64,000 nt of DNA from assembly GCA_025618425.1 (NCBI GenBank), contig CM046838.1, positions 13,416,010 to 13,480,009 of the forward strand, in the 5' to 3' direction. Position numbers and translations under genes: made by a program. The stretch comes from Heliocidaris tuberculata (lineage: Eukaryota > Echinodermata > Echinoidea > Camarodonta > Echinometridae). Under the pieces are notes generated by a model that was not told the DNA's origin, did no database searches, and worked only from the letters and a program-made list of their open reading frames with translations. Shown one piece after another: positions 38,801 to 42,302 of the stretch (its first letter is position 1; each line of letters opens with the position of its first letter).

Positions 38801-38874
38801 TTTTTATAATCTTCTTATTCTCTTTTTCTCCCAGGTGCAACTCATGTGACAGTGAGGACAGTCTGATCACATGA
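3431..38874 (+). CDS. MCOLN (TRPML): Mucolipin / TRPML cation channel gene (14 coding exons)
   Basis: Spliced CDS 3431-3665, 8941-9260, 20095-20286, 23659-23812, 24598-24685, 29249-29345, 30353-30449, 31285-31406, 32869-33018, 34027-34128, 34552-34674, 36146-36352, 36857-37017, 38835-38874: 2088 nt, 695 aa plus stop. All introns are GT-AG and phases agree. Visible in order: a polybasic stretch (KYKKRGRKPWK, about residues 158-168) before TM1, matching the phosphoinositide-binding region of mucolipins; a luminal domain over exons 3-7 with N-glycosylation sequons; TM2 in exon 8, TM3 in exon 9, TM4 in exon 10, TM5 in exon 11; the pore filter NGDD at 576-579 and TM6 in exon 12; a cytosolic tail with the CCGR motif. 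Mucolipins are endolysosomal, PI(3,5)P2-gated Ca/Fe/Zn-permeable channels; that role is inferred from family. Human MCOLN1 has 580 residues; the extra length here is mostly N-terminal. Confidence 0.93.
3735..4810. mobile_element. TIR element carrying a series of hairpins (1076 bp)
   Basis: The ends are inverted repeats of about 45 bp: TGGCGCTAATGCACTTTCGT at the left, and the inverse ACGAAAGTGC...GTGCATTAGTGCCA at the right with a short insertion. GTCTCC flanks both ends, a possible 6-bp target-site duplication. Inside are at least three strong hairpins, at 3901-3925, 4295-4324 (14-bp perfect stem, 2-base loop) and 4624-4736. Each hairpin is preceded by related text around GTCTAGACCC or GTCCTAGACCC and CACTTAT. 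No coding capacity. It starts 70 bp after the donor of TRPML exon 1. Confidence 0.7.
4985..5450. repeat. Intronic duplication, intact copy
   Basis: This stretch recurs in two pieces at 6795-7083 and 8515-8643. Shared blocks include TCATACACCTCAACACTTTC, AAAATCAGCATTTAATTTAC and TTTTATTGGCCGAGTTTAG. No coding potential seen. Bases 5560-5572 downstream carry one AGGTCAAAGGTCA direct repeat. Confidence 0.75.
6795..7083. repeat. Intronic duplication, second copy, left part
   Basis: Homologous to 4985-5310. Open frames here are shadows with no conserved product. Homology stops at the (C)n/TTTGGTCCCTAT border and resumes at about 8515. Confidence 0.7.
7084..8514 (-). mobile_element. Insertion with remnant non-LTR reverse transcriptase
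   Basis: This block interrupts the second copy of the intronic duplication. On the minus strand, about 8480-8160 encodes HILPSHRDGLVIPLHKGSDK then NYRGIMLTPVLGKLLELL and PLQFGFQQGRSC, matching the fingers region of non-LTR reverse transcriptases (LPxxWKxGxVxPLxKG..., NYRPIxLTPVLxKxxE, QFGFxxGRS). The catalytic FADD block is absent and downstream frames are broken, so it is a dead fragment. A pyrimidine-rich stretch covers 7320-7560, and there is a 22-base G tract near 8046. Confidence 0.7.
8515..8643. repeat. Intronic duplication, second copy, right part
   Basis: Continues the homology to 5318-5450 (GATTTTCCTTGTG..ATCGTAGAGATC, TTTTATTGGCCGAGTTTAG). Together with the left part it defines the 1.43-kb insertion between them. 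Confidence 0.7.
8941..9260 (+). CDS. TRPML exon 2 (polybasic region, start of TM1)
   Basis: The acceptor is TTCATTATCCACAG and the donor CAG|GTAAAT. It encodes residues 79-185. The first half is Cys/Asn/Gly-rich and unrecognised. The second half, ELRYFFMNPYLKYKKRGRKP and onward, closely resembles mucolipins just before TM1, including the run of Arg/Lys that contacts PI(3,5)P2 in mammalian TRPML1. It ends in the hydrophobic IIFVTIQ that opens TM1. Confidence 0.92.
9649..9829 (+). mobile_element. SINE with 7SL-like 5' end
   Basis: Begins GGGCGTTGTGGCGTGCGCCT GTAAT, very like the 5' domain of 7SL RNA (GGGCGCGGTGGCGCGTGCCT). It then has GGACCCAGGTTCGAAACTG, an RNA polymerase III B-box-like sequence, and ends in a CA repeat. 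ACCTAACT on the left and ACCTAATT on the right (9830-9837) form an imperfect 8-bp target-site duplication. A shorter relative of the B-box part (CGAAACTGAGTCACGTCTTT) is at 49296-49325. Confidence 0.65.
9990..13330. other. TRPML intron 2, unannotated AT-rich part
   Basis: No gene is recognised. It contains a G-rich tract at 10245-10275, many ACATGTA words, and a local duplication (GTTATGATCTCATGTGAAGT at about 10350 and about 10635). Open frames are short and without family features. Confidence 0.5.
13168..13245. repeat. GATTTAAATC-rich dispersed repeat
   Basis: Palindromic GATTTAAATCA words around an A tract. Similar degenerate AT-rich patches lie at 19655-19745, 28400-28495 and 29070-29190, often bordered by a GGTTGGCA or CCCTGGCAT word. 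Probably one dispersed repeat family; class unknown. Confidence 0.4.
13445..13661 (+). pseudogene. Outer LINE, reverse transcriptase C-terminal part, 5' piece
   Basis: Encodes NVIIKRVKSTIFLGVIVDQH then LSWNEHILAISNKISRNIAV and LPEHIFILLYNSMVFTLFN, a typical non-LTR RT C-terminal segment (VxxTKFLGVxIDxxLxWxxHI...). The frame stops being homologous at 13661 where another LINE is inserted; it resumes at 16379. The 5' part of the element is missing. Confidence 0.75.
13890..15485 (+). CDS. LINE endonuclease ORF (truncated ORF2 5' part)
   Basis: 531 codons. The N-terminus has a hydrophobic stretch, then a basic linker (TRRGTRGGRRKSKKS). An endonuclease/exonuclease/phosphatase domain follows from about residue 122 to 345, with the motifs WNSQSIRNK, ITETWL, VIYRPP, MGDFN, THRLGHTLDLII and LHSDHSMI, so the catalytic Asn, Glu, Asp and His residues appear intact. 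The apurinic-like endonuclease nicks target DNA for target-primed reverse transcription. The ORF ends at a stop created shortly after the deletion junction, before any RT motif. The element is therefore non-autonomous. Confidence 0.85.
   Translation: MASMYSMYNYTIEKLWTYTRALLLCLALIILFQCYSWPSEPIHPLFSVDTNIMGLTRSELLELNCDLKLPHDVWTHIKELGIYRKPATRRGTRGGRRKSKKSDGLSTPTGSPRSDSHGQTTLKACLWNSQSIRNKSDLLCDSVIDNNYDITFITETWLKEDDRVILGEICPPGFSALSLPRKTSRRGGGIAAVYDSSLKLKDCSDTLPEASSFEFALFRNPNVNFLVIYRPPSGSVPSSTFFEEFEEVLSCADLLPNRLVVMGDFNFHMDCPSKPEVRNMNSLLTSLGYKQLVQGPTHRLGHTLDLIIVKDSDTLITTCFVDQILHSDHSMIKFDLDLKKSAPSSDIRVLRKFKSIDHEQFSQDLSNRMNSIMDCDSSNIDDLVLRYNEACREVLDAHAPATTRTLSVRVKPSWYTDKVMEARRARRRAERRWRKTKSNTDRRLYIEAQRTVCDVVVSAKKDYYHERLSSCNTKDMYKTVNELLNVSSNVLPVCTNSSDLAEDFSNYFVSKVSKIRDDIESTVPTKRNVPT
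15472..16293 (+). CDS. LINE RT C-terminal ORF remnant
   Basis: 273 codons in a different frame from the endonuclease ORF, overlapping it by 14 bases at the deletion junction. It starts just beyond where the FADD catalytic block should be (AACAYYRISKCLEDIQSWLV, then NKLKLNSGKTEF) and contains DLGVVFDKEMKMSDHV, SRLDYGGCLL, LQRLQNKCARLI, LHWLPVSKRIQYRI and LWNRLPASLR, the ordered thumb and C-terminal motifs of CR1/L2-type RTs. The catalytic core is absent, so no polymerase activity is expected. Confidence 0.85.
   Translation: MSLLDPTKPGDAACAYYRISKCLEDIQSWLVSNKLKLNSGKTEFFIAASSTDLNRFNDLSFSIDDLDIPMSSTIKDLGVVFDKEMKMSDHVTNLCRTLNWQIYNLNRIRGYLNKDTCHNVVRALVLSRLDYGGCLLGVISKQDLGRLQRLQNKCARLICQKPKWSHVTPLLNELHWLPVSKRIQYRILVQTYKSLSTTLPQYISSLFQQQRTSYSLRSTSAPSYVIPKSRKQAGFKSFQSLAPQLWNRLPASLRNSTSLDIFKKHLKTYLYNS
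16379..16797 (+). pseudogene. Outer LINE, reverse transcriptase C-terminal part, 3' piece
   Basis: Continues the 13445-13661 fragment as CNVAWANTYPSRLLRLLKSQ and onward, through frameshifts, to SFKYKGLFIWNSLPHYIRSV then SFLNSFKSKLKEF and a stop, the standard RT C-terminus (WNSLPxxIRxxxSLxxFKxxLK). The AT-rich DNA at 18208-18560, ending in GAATTGAA and an A tract, may be the rest of its 3' UTR beyond the satellite element. Confidence 0.7.
16830..18207 (+). mobile_element. Hairpin-capped satellite element, family A
   Basis: The 5' end is a hairpin (16830-16859): GTCCCCGCCGAAC, loop GAA, GTTCGGGAGGGGAC. Next come a (GT)n tract, (GTCC)n at about 16967-17000, and seven tandem units of 147 bp. The end, GGCGGGGAC (18199-18207), is the exact inverse of the hairpin's first nine bases. 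No ORF. The same order of parts occurs in the unrelated-sequence family B elements at 31877 and 42303. Confidence 0.7.
17010..18035. repeat. 147-bp tandem repeat array (about 7 units)
   Basis: The word GTTTTATCTGATAGGGC starts at 17062, 17209, 17356, 17503, 17650, 17794 and 17941, giving steps of 147, 147, 147, 147, 144 and 147. Each unit also carries GCTACTTCTCCTCTATTTCA and ATGCAAATTTATGCAAATTT. Neighbouring units are nearly identical. Confidence 0.95.
18560..20090. other. TRPML intron 2, 3' part
   Basis: AT-rich non-coding sequence with the two palindromes, a G tract near 19250, a GATTTAAATC-type patch (19655-19745), and a 46-bp local duplication (AAACTACAGACTTTATTAAT at about 19943 and about 19981). 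No gene recognised. Confidence 0.5.
19088..19191. repeat. Two adjacent short palindromes
   Basis: 19088-19117 folds as AAATGGACCACCTT / AAGGTGGTCCATTT. 19147-19191 has TGTACAATT / AATTGTACA ends around ATGCATTAATGCAT. No element boundaries are clear; they may be remnants of one MITE. Confidence 0.4.
20095..20286 (+). CDS. TRPML exon 3 (end of TM1, first luminal segment)
   Basis: The acceptor is TTTTCTTCCCAG and the donor CAG|GTACG; 64 codons, phase 0 to 0. Encodes LVAFGTSQFSLNEFYEGNRE, then EAFEHLFLKDW and YAIYEQESFFKHLDFVAYQ, matching the mucolipin segment that follows TM1 (human LFGLSNQ... and HLFLLGY...). Preceded by an intron of about 10.8 kb filled with transposons. Confidence 0.9.
20680..20815. 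mobile_element. Harbinger-like MITE (136 bp, CAG target duplication)
   Basis: The ends are GGGAGTGTTTCATGAAAGGA and the inverse ending TTGATGAAACGCTCCC. CAG flanks both sides (20677-20679 and 20816-20818). A 3-bp CWG duplication with GGG-type ends fits the Harbinger superfamily. Confidence 0.65.
20845..21204 (-). mobile_element. tRNA-derived SINE with LINE-like tail, copy 1
   Basis: Read on the minus strand, the head GCGGTGTTGTGGATCGGTGG to GGTTCGAATCCCACTGC has pol III A- and B-box-like sequences. The tail GGCGCTATATAAAAGC ending in (ATT)n resembles the tail of the CR1/L2-like LINE at 16340-16378. A second copy is at 59477-59777 and a headless one at 51114-51240. Confidence 0.8.
23066..23482. 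mobile_element. Harbinger-like MITE (417 bp, TAA target duplication)
   Basis: Long, nearly perfect inverted ends of about 34 bp starting AGGCCACCGCACACCTTACG, with TAA on both sides (23063-23065, 23483-23485). A 3-bp TWA duplication fits PIF/Harbinger. No transposase. DNA on either side (GGCCCACAAGACCAA near 22999; inverse near 23530) suggests an older palindromic host element. Confidence 0.75.
23659..23812 (+). CDS. TRPML exon 4 (luminal domain)
   Basis: The acceptor is AAATGTAG and the donor ACAA|GTAATT. Codes for 51 residues plus one base. It includes FANLKTIAIGTYGYDHREKG and YQENYKEIKITEDGHFMIDE, corresponding to the luminal SLGRYAYVRG...CQRYYHRG...FDIDP region of vertebrate mucolipins. 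The acceptor has a weak pyrimidine tract, but phase and homology support it. Confidence 0.85.
23822..24100. repeat. CT-rich low-complexity stretch in a TRPML intron
   Basis: TCTCTC and TGTCTG runs follow exon 4. Open frames are Ser/Leu-rich products of the repeat. Confidence 0.6.
24598..24685 (+). CDS. TRPML exon 5 (luminal domain)
   Basis: The acceptor follows a long T tract (TTTTTTTTTACAG); the donor is GATAC|GTAAGT. Encodes YLIIPVNASQNISVRDYLED and the start of NQTLNLDT. NAS, NIS and NQT are N-glycosylation sequons, fitting a luminal location. Confidence 0.85.
24690..25620. other. TRPML intron 5, 5' part
   Basis: AT-rich intron sequence. No gene, repeat boundary or RNA is recognised. Confidence 0.4.
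25628..25885. mobile_element. hAT-like MITE (258 bp)
   Basis: Starts CAGTGGCGCAAATCCA and ends GGATGTGTGCCCATG. Exactly duplicated CTGTTCAT lies on both sides (25620-25627 and 25886-25893), a perfect 8-bp hAT-type target duplication. The interior is G/C-tract rich and non-coding. Confidence 0.8.
26138..26690. mobile_element. Inverted-repeat element, class unknown
   Basis: The arms GTGACGTCATACCGGGG..GCAATCCTTCCTAAGCAGACG (left) and the inverse CGTCTGCTTAGGCAGGATTG..GTGACGTCAC (right) are about 45 bp each and enclose about 460 bp without coding content. No clear target duplication was found, so the exact ends are uncertain. Confidence 0.45.
28511..28892 (-). mobile_element. TTAA-flanked MITE, copy 1 (opposite orientation)
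   Basis: The ends AGTGTTACCAATCACC and GGTGATTGGTACACT are inverted repeats flanked by TTAA at 28507-28510 and 28893-28896. It contains a decayed form of the hairpin seen in copy 2 (AACCGAACTTGGAGTTGGGTT). TTAA targets suggest Kolobok- or piggyBac-type transposases. Confidence 0.7.
29249..29345 (+). CDS. TRPML exon 6 (luminal domain)
   Basis: The acceptor is TTTTTCTTACAG and the donor CACT|GTGAGA. Encodes LRLLTFDFVVSSVHLKPSKS and FTIPDCIKFNIT, matching the human FRLKTINL...EIPDCYTFSVLITF segment with its conserved PDC cysteine. Confidence 0.9.
29793..30142 (+). mobile_element. TTAA-flanked MITE, copy 2, with internal hairpin
   Basis: TTAA sits at both borders (29789-29792, 30143-30146), with ends AGTGTACCAATCACC / GGTGATTGGTACCCT. 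At about 29922-29962 GCTCGCGCGGAACC and GGTTCCGCGCGAGC form a GC-rich stem of about 20 bp with inner AACTC/GAGTT. Open frames across it are incidental. Confidence 0.8.
30353..30449 (+). CDS. TRPML exon 7 (luminal domain, DNKxHxGRxPxSL)
   Basis: The acceptor is TTTCTTTGGTAG and the donor AGTG|GTAAGT. Encodes IGYDNKVHDGRMPVSLNFQH and NFFTNCSNKYG. The DNK-H-GR-P-SL pattern is a strong mucolipin signature. NCS is a further sequon. Confidence 0.92.
31285..31406 (+). CDS. TRPML exon 8 (TM2)
   Basis: The acceptor is CTATTGATATTTAG and the donor ATTT|GTGAGT. Encodes RLTFSLDILVIILCVMSMIL followed by CVRSIIKAQQLKF. This is the second membrane helix, with the conserved C-R-S-I/L-x-x-x-x-L exit into the cytosolic linker. 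Confidence 0.92.
31582..31805. repeat. ATC/CAT microsatellite in a TRPML intron
   Basis: Imperfect (ATC)n with interruptions. His/Ile/Met-rich open frames on both strands are artefacts of the repeat. Confidence 0.9.
31877..32816 (+). mobile_element. Hairpin-capped satellite element, family B, short copy
   Basis: The 5' hairpin (31882-31914) is TGCCTCTGCCCACC, loop GAA, GGTGGTGCTGGAGGCA. It is followed by (GTCC)n, about three units of the roughly 157-bp monomer seen in the 42303 copy, a conserved tail, and GGCGGAGGCAT twice (32752-32762, 32769-32779), inverse to the hairpin start. Homology with the long copy runs to CATTCATCTTG. It is interrupted by a 145-bp MITE. Confidence 0.8.
32193..32337. 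mobile_element. Harbinger-like MITE, 145-bp family, copy 1
   Basis: Inverted ends GGGCCCGTTGCACAAAACTT, with CTG on both sides (32190-32192, 32338-32340). It splits a family B monomer between GATCTG and ATCAGATTTT. The same 145-bp element in opposite orientation is at 56497-56641. Confidence 0.85.
32869..33018 (+). CDS. TRPML exon 9 (TM2-TM3 linker, TM3)
   Basis: The acceptor is CTTTATTAG and the donor TATCA|GTGAGT; exactly 50 codons. RMEFLNLWYVIIIVSDICTI matches the vertebrate [20 protein letters not shown]. The acceptor lies about 50 bp after the end of an inserted satellite element. Confidence 0.93.
33030..34020. other. TRPML intron 9
   Basis: AT-rich sequence without a recognised gene or element. 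A 210-base open frame at 33451-33660 has no family features. Confidence 0.4.
34027..34128 (+). CDS. TRPML exon 10 (TM4)
   Basis: The acceptor is TTACTCCGTAG and the donor CAAT|GTAAGT; 34 codons. YDPCSLLLGMGCFLVWFGVL then RYLGFFNKYN aligns with the mucolipin TM4 segment [20 protein letters not shown]. The following intron contains two decayed copies of the next exon. Confidence 0.93.
34258..34352 (+). pseudogene. Decayed copy 1 of TRPML exon 11
   Basis: The DNA follows exon 11 from GTAACCCTCAAGCATGC to CTTTGGTAATAATCTGCC and still reads VTLKHASVANVIMFLICASS then TCIFGNNLPLKGP, recognisable against VTLKNAMPNVLRFLICAGII and AFFGWIVLGP. The key S5 residues are changed. None of the AG dinucleotides just upstream would give the phase-0 start the neighbouring exons need, so use as an alternative exon is unlikely. 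Confidence 0.75.
34394..34478 (+). pseudogene. Decayed copy 2 of TRPML exon 11
   Basis: The segment GATGCTAAAGAATGCC, CCCAATGTACGAAGGTTTCT and ATCTGTGCTAGTATTATCTA matches exon 11 at DNA level. It has lost one base relative to GCCATGCC, which breaks the frame, and ends before the FFGW portion. It lies about 75 bp upstream of the intact exon. Confidence 0.75.
34552..34674 (+). CDS. TRPML exon 11 (TM5 / S5)
   Basis: The acceptor is TTATTTCCTAG and the donor CAAG|GTACAT; 41 codons. Encodes ILIVTLKNAMPNVLRFLICA then GIIYAAYAFFGWIVLGPYHP, which matches the mucolipin S5 helix ending in the invariant GWIVLGPYH. Confidence 0.94.
35310..35469. mobile_element. Putative Harbinger-like MITE (160 bp)
   Basis: The ends GGCCCTGTTTTTCTAAAC and AAAATGGGGCC are imperfect inverses, flanked by CAG (35307-35309, 35470-35472). 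Less certain than the other copies because the inverted ends are shorter and diverged. Confidence 0.5.
35487..35590. repeat. Imperfect 104-bp hairpin
   Basis: AAGTACAAGTTCACCGACAT then CCCATTGAAACACG on the left pairs with CGTGTTTCAATAGGATGTTG and onward to AACTTATGATGGTTT on the right. It abuts the preceding MITE and is probably a foldback MITE. Confidence 0.6.
36146..36352 (+). CDS. TRPML exon 12 (pore helix, filter, TM6)
   Basis: The acceptor is TATCCTTAAACAG and the donor GAAA|GTAAGC; 69 codons. ECMFSLINGDDMYATF carries the NGDD selectivity filter of mucolipins. It is followed by YLYTFISLFIYVVLSLIIAV, the S6 helix. A sequon (NAT) lies in the outer pore loop. Confidence 0.96.
36857..37017 (+). 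CDS. TRPML exon 13 (cytosolic tail)
   Basis: The acceptor is CTCTTGACAG and the donor GGAAG|GTGAGG. Encodes 53 residues plus two bases. The tail is polar and ends LRDNLCCGR, reminiscent of the CCCGR motif of mammalian TRPML1, where the cysteines are palmitoylated. Confidence 0.88.
37418..38600 (+). mobile_element. TTAA-flanked MITE, copy 3, interrupted by another insertion
   Basis: TTAA is at 37414-37417 and 38601-38604. The left end AGTGTACCGATCC is cut at about 37431, where a foreign sequence begins AGAGCTGCCAACCCTCCCGG. The family sequence resumes at about 38345 with AGTATGAAGGAAATAAATGA and the hairpin at 38371-38413. The insert of about 0.9 kb includes a GC-rich block (37560-37820) unlike its surroundings. 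Confidence 0.65.
38835..38874 (+). CDS. TRPML exon 14 (C-terminus and stop)
   Basis: The acceptor is TCTTTTTCTCCCAG. Two bases from exon 13 plus G form Arg, then CNSCDSEDSLIT and TGA. It parallels the human CCGRDPSEEHSLLVN terminus. The human acidic dileucine (EExxLL) appears here as SEDSLI, with the acidic residues shifted in register. Confidence 0.85.
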
Positions 38875-38999
38875 TACCCTGGTGGGGAATGCCCTTGCCT
38901 CCAGACAGCCAATAATTATCAACTACCAAAAAAAGGAAAAATAGGGAGAGCAAAAAAGTGGGGGGAATGTGAGAGAAAAAAAGCCTAAAAAGGTGCTAC

Positions 39000-41010
39000 A
39001 AGCCGTTATCTTTCTCTCAAAATTTGCTAAAATGTCAAAGCTTTCGCGCTTTGCACGGGAGGGGGAAAACTCCCCACTCCCTGGGGAGCAAGCTTTTCGT
39101 GCTCATCAGTATGCAACCGTTCCCCCTGAAATTAAATGCTAGCTATGCGGTTGGTCGTTGATCACCTCAAAACCACATGACTCTTGGAGGGGAATTTTTT
39201 TGGTCCTGGGTTATTCAATAAGAAGGATGATGTCTTTGGACCAGTCTTGTATTTTGAAATGGCTGTACAGGCCAGAGCAGACCTTCTCACAAAGATCACC
39301 ATGAAATTGCGGAAGGGGAATTCCCCGGCTTCGTACACAACCATTGAGCATCCTTGTGATTGCCTGGAGGGGAATTCCCAAGTCCTGGATTTTACAGTGG
39401 TCACCATGCAGTCACTAGACTTGGAAATAGCATAACAGAGGATTACCCCTCCATCTCATGATACCTGATTGGGGAAATCCCTATGGCCGAATGAAGAAAC
39501 TATGTGCTTAAGAGGATATCAATCTCACCTTCAAATAGAGTTGAGAAATGCCCAAAGAATTGGTCATAAGTTATGTCATGTTGAATGAACAGTACATGTA
39601 TTTTCTACATAATTTATTTTTCTATAATTTCTATTTTTCACTTTAGACTATTTATAAAAGTGTAGTAAAATTTTAATGTATATTTGCACGTTGTAAATTT
39701 CATTTATCCAATGGAAAGTGCACTATATGAATCCAATTTATAACATTTTTTTAGAATTGTGAATGCACATGATTTTATTGTATGCAAATTTTTCAGTGCA
39801 GTCAATATTAAAAGGCACTATTTATACCCTTTGAAAAAAAACTTAGTTAAAAGAGTACGAGTCTGTAAATCTTTCTTTTGCTAAACATTAGCTGTACCCC
39901 CCTTACAAACAGTATATGGTATGACTCACTGTATGAAATAAATTTGAGACCGTATCATGTCAAATTTTTTTCTTTTTCTTTGTATGTATGTCAATTTTAG
40001 TATTTATACTAGTGGTATATGAACATTGTGTGTTCTATGGAAATACAAAGAGATGTATCTTGTCAGTATGTGTACTTACATACATTTACTAATGCTGCCA
40101 AATGATTGTCTGTTATATTTCATTAAGTCTATTCTATAGTCATCACTTTATATAAAACCACAGAATATTCTTTTTCTATGAGGAGTATCACTGTGACCAG
40201 CTATTATTTGGGAAGAAAAGACCGATTGGTTATATTGGACCGGTCACCAATTACATTCCATGATGTCATGAAACCAGAAGCATGACAGAAATCATTATGA
40301 ATGGGACTGATTCATGGTTGTAATCATAGAACTTAAAATCATGCATGAAAAATTACCGCACGGTGTCTGTTGTAGTTGATTTTTAAGTTTACTATATGTC
40401 TTATCCAGCCAGTGCAGTTCAAAATGAGTATGCTATCTCATAGCTGCCTATTTATCTGCACTGTTCATCAAGAAGACAATAGATACATGTAATGCAAAGT
40501 GTACATATGCAGTAACGATCACGTAATATCTTATTCATTCAAAACTATGCATGTGATTTTGTAACTTTTGAAGAAAAAAAAATCATAGATTTTTACTAAT
40601 GTGTACATGAACCAAAACTACAACAGTGGATATATACTTATTGATAAGTGCAATGAAACCCAACCCCAAAATACCAACAAAGGTAATATAGGTATCTAAT
40701 GTTTGTGTTTTTGATGTTTGTGTGACAATTTTATATCAAATGTTTATAAGGGTTTTCTCAATCAGTCACAATCAGTGCATTTGTGATTACCTACAACTGT
40801 CTTTGGAAACCTTGTTTAGTCTTTACTACATGATGCCTATATCATACTAACGTTTTCACTTATATTATTCAACAAAGACTTAGACTGAGGTCTAAATTGT
40901 TGCTCTGATAAGTTTGAATTAAAACTAGCATCATGTTTAACTTGTTTGATGGAATCAATGGGATCAATTTTGTATGATATCACTGTTTCGTTTTCATTGT
41001 CATTGCCATC
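39000..41010. other. TRPML 3' flank
   Basis: AT-rich sequence, partly likely 3' UTR. At 39700-39745 the words GTGCACTATATGAATCCAAT resemble a LINE/SINE 3' tail. Open frames near 39162-39435 occur on both strands and show no family. Confidence 0.4.
39937..39942 (+). terminator. Candidate polyadenylation signal for TRPML
   Basis: AATAAA about 1.06 kb after the stop codon, in otherwise non-coding AT-rich DNA. Several further A-rich motifs follow, so the actual 3' end is uncertain. Confidence 0.3.
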
Positions 41011-41013
41011 ATT

Positions 41014-41232
41014 GGCCCGTATTCTGATCTCCGGTTTAACTGTAACTCCAGTCTAAGTTAAACCAGAGTTTAATTAAAACTGACTTAGACCGCAAGTCCA
41101 ATCTAAATTTCTGTACCAAGTTAAACCACACTTAGATTTTCGAAAATCCTGGTTTAAAGGGCAGGTTTAGACAGGGTTTAAACCACACGTAAACCGCTGT
41201 TTAACCTTAAACCGGAGTTCAGAATACAGGCC
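41014..41232. mobile_element. MITE with GGCC ends (about 219 bp)
   Basis: GGCCCGTATTCTGATCTCCG at the left and the inverse CGGAGTTCAGAATACAGGCC at the right. The interior is rich in GTTTAA/TTAAAC words. No convincing target duplication was seen, so the superfamily is open. Confidence 0.65.
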
Positions 41233-42302
41233 ATAGAATTTGGTATTGTCAATGCCGGGAAATCTATACAATATTAAAGCAGATATTACCAGAATGTCCA
41301 TTTTTCTTTCTGTCTTAATGTAATTGAATAAGTTTCATTGTACAAAATGCTGTAACTTGCCTATCCACAAAGCGCCGTTTTTACCATTTGTATGTCAAGA
41401 CAGACAATACTATTTGATGTTGATGTTTTTTTTGGTTTTTTTTTACTGCATTACATTTGTGCATCTTGCTGATCTGCACAAGGAATGCAAACTATTTCAA
41501 GTCTTCCTTGTAAGTGCACCATCACAGGGAATTATTGAATAATTGTTCATAACTTTGTTAAATCTTTAAAAAGTGGATAGAAATACATGTGCATGTTTTT
41601 ACTCAAGATTTACTTAATGATTTTCATGTAGAATCTTCATTGATGATAACATGGAATAAGAAATTTGTGGAATTTAGTGAAGTACATTGCCTCTTTAATC
41701 TCTTTCAGGGCAGTTGCCCATATTTTGTGATTTGGTTCAATAACTTATGATTATGAGAACTAAAAACATACCATGAATAGAAAGAGCAAAGCACTTTTGC
41801 ACACTGTGTGTCCATTTTTGTCCTGTTACCATATGGTGATTGATGACTGGGATATAAAAATGAAATGGACATTAAAATCCATTTGTTAGCAGCATGTTGA
41901 AAAGATTGAAATTACTGTTTTCCAGTCAAAGTGGCAATTTCTTTCACTTTTCCACATAGCTTCTGTTCAAGTTTATTAATTTCAGATACAAATTGTTGCT
42001 ATAAAAGAAAATACCAGCGTTGCCAATTTAAAGAAGAAAAGCTACTTCATTTAGCCCTTGAAAATACTATCCAGAGTGAGTTATTGCAACAGACATGACT
42101 TAAAGATGTACTGCACTACATGTATACAATGATGATATCATAGGCGTACTCAAGGGGGGGGGGGGGTGTTTTGGGTGTTTTAGGTGTTCAAACACCCCCC
42201 TTTAGCAGTGTTTTAGGTGTTTTCAAATTAAACAAAAGCTTGTTTGTAACCCTTTTATTTTTTATTTTTGTTTCACCTTGGTCTAATGATACATGTATAT
42301 CT

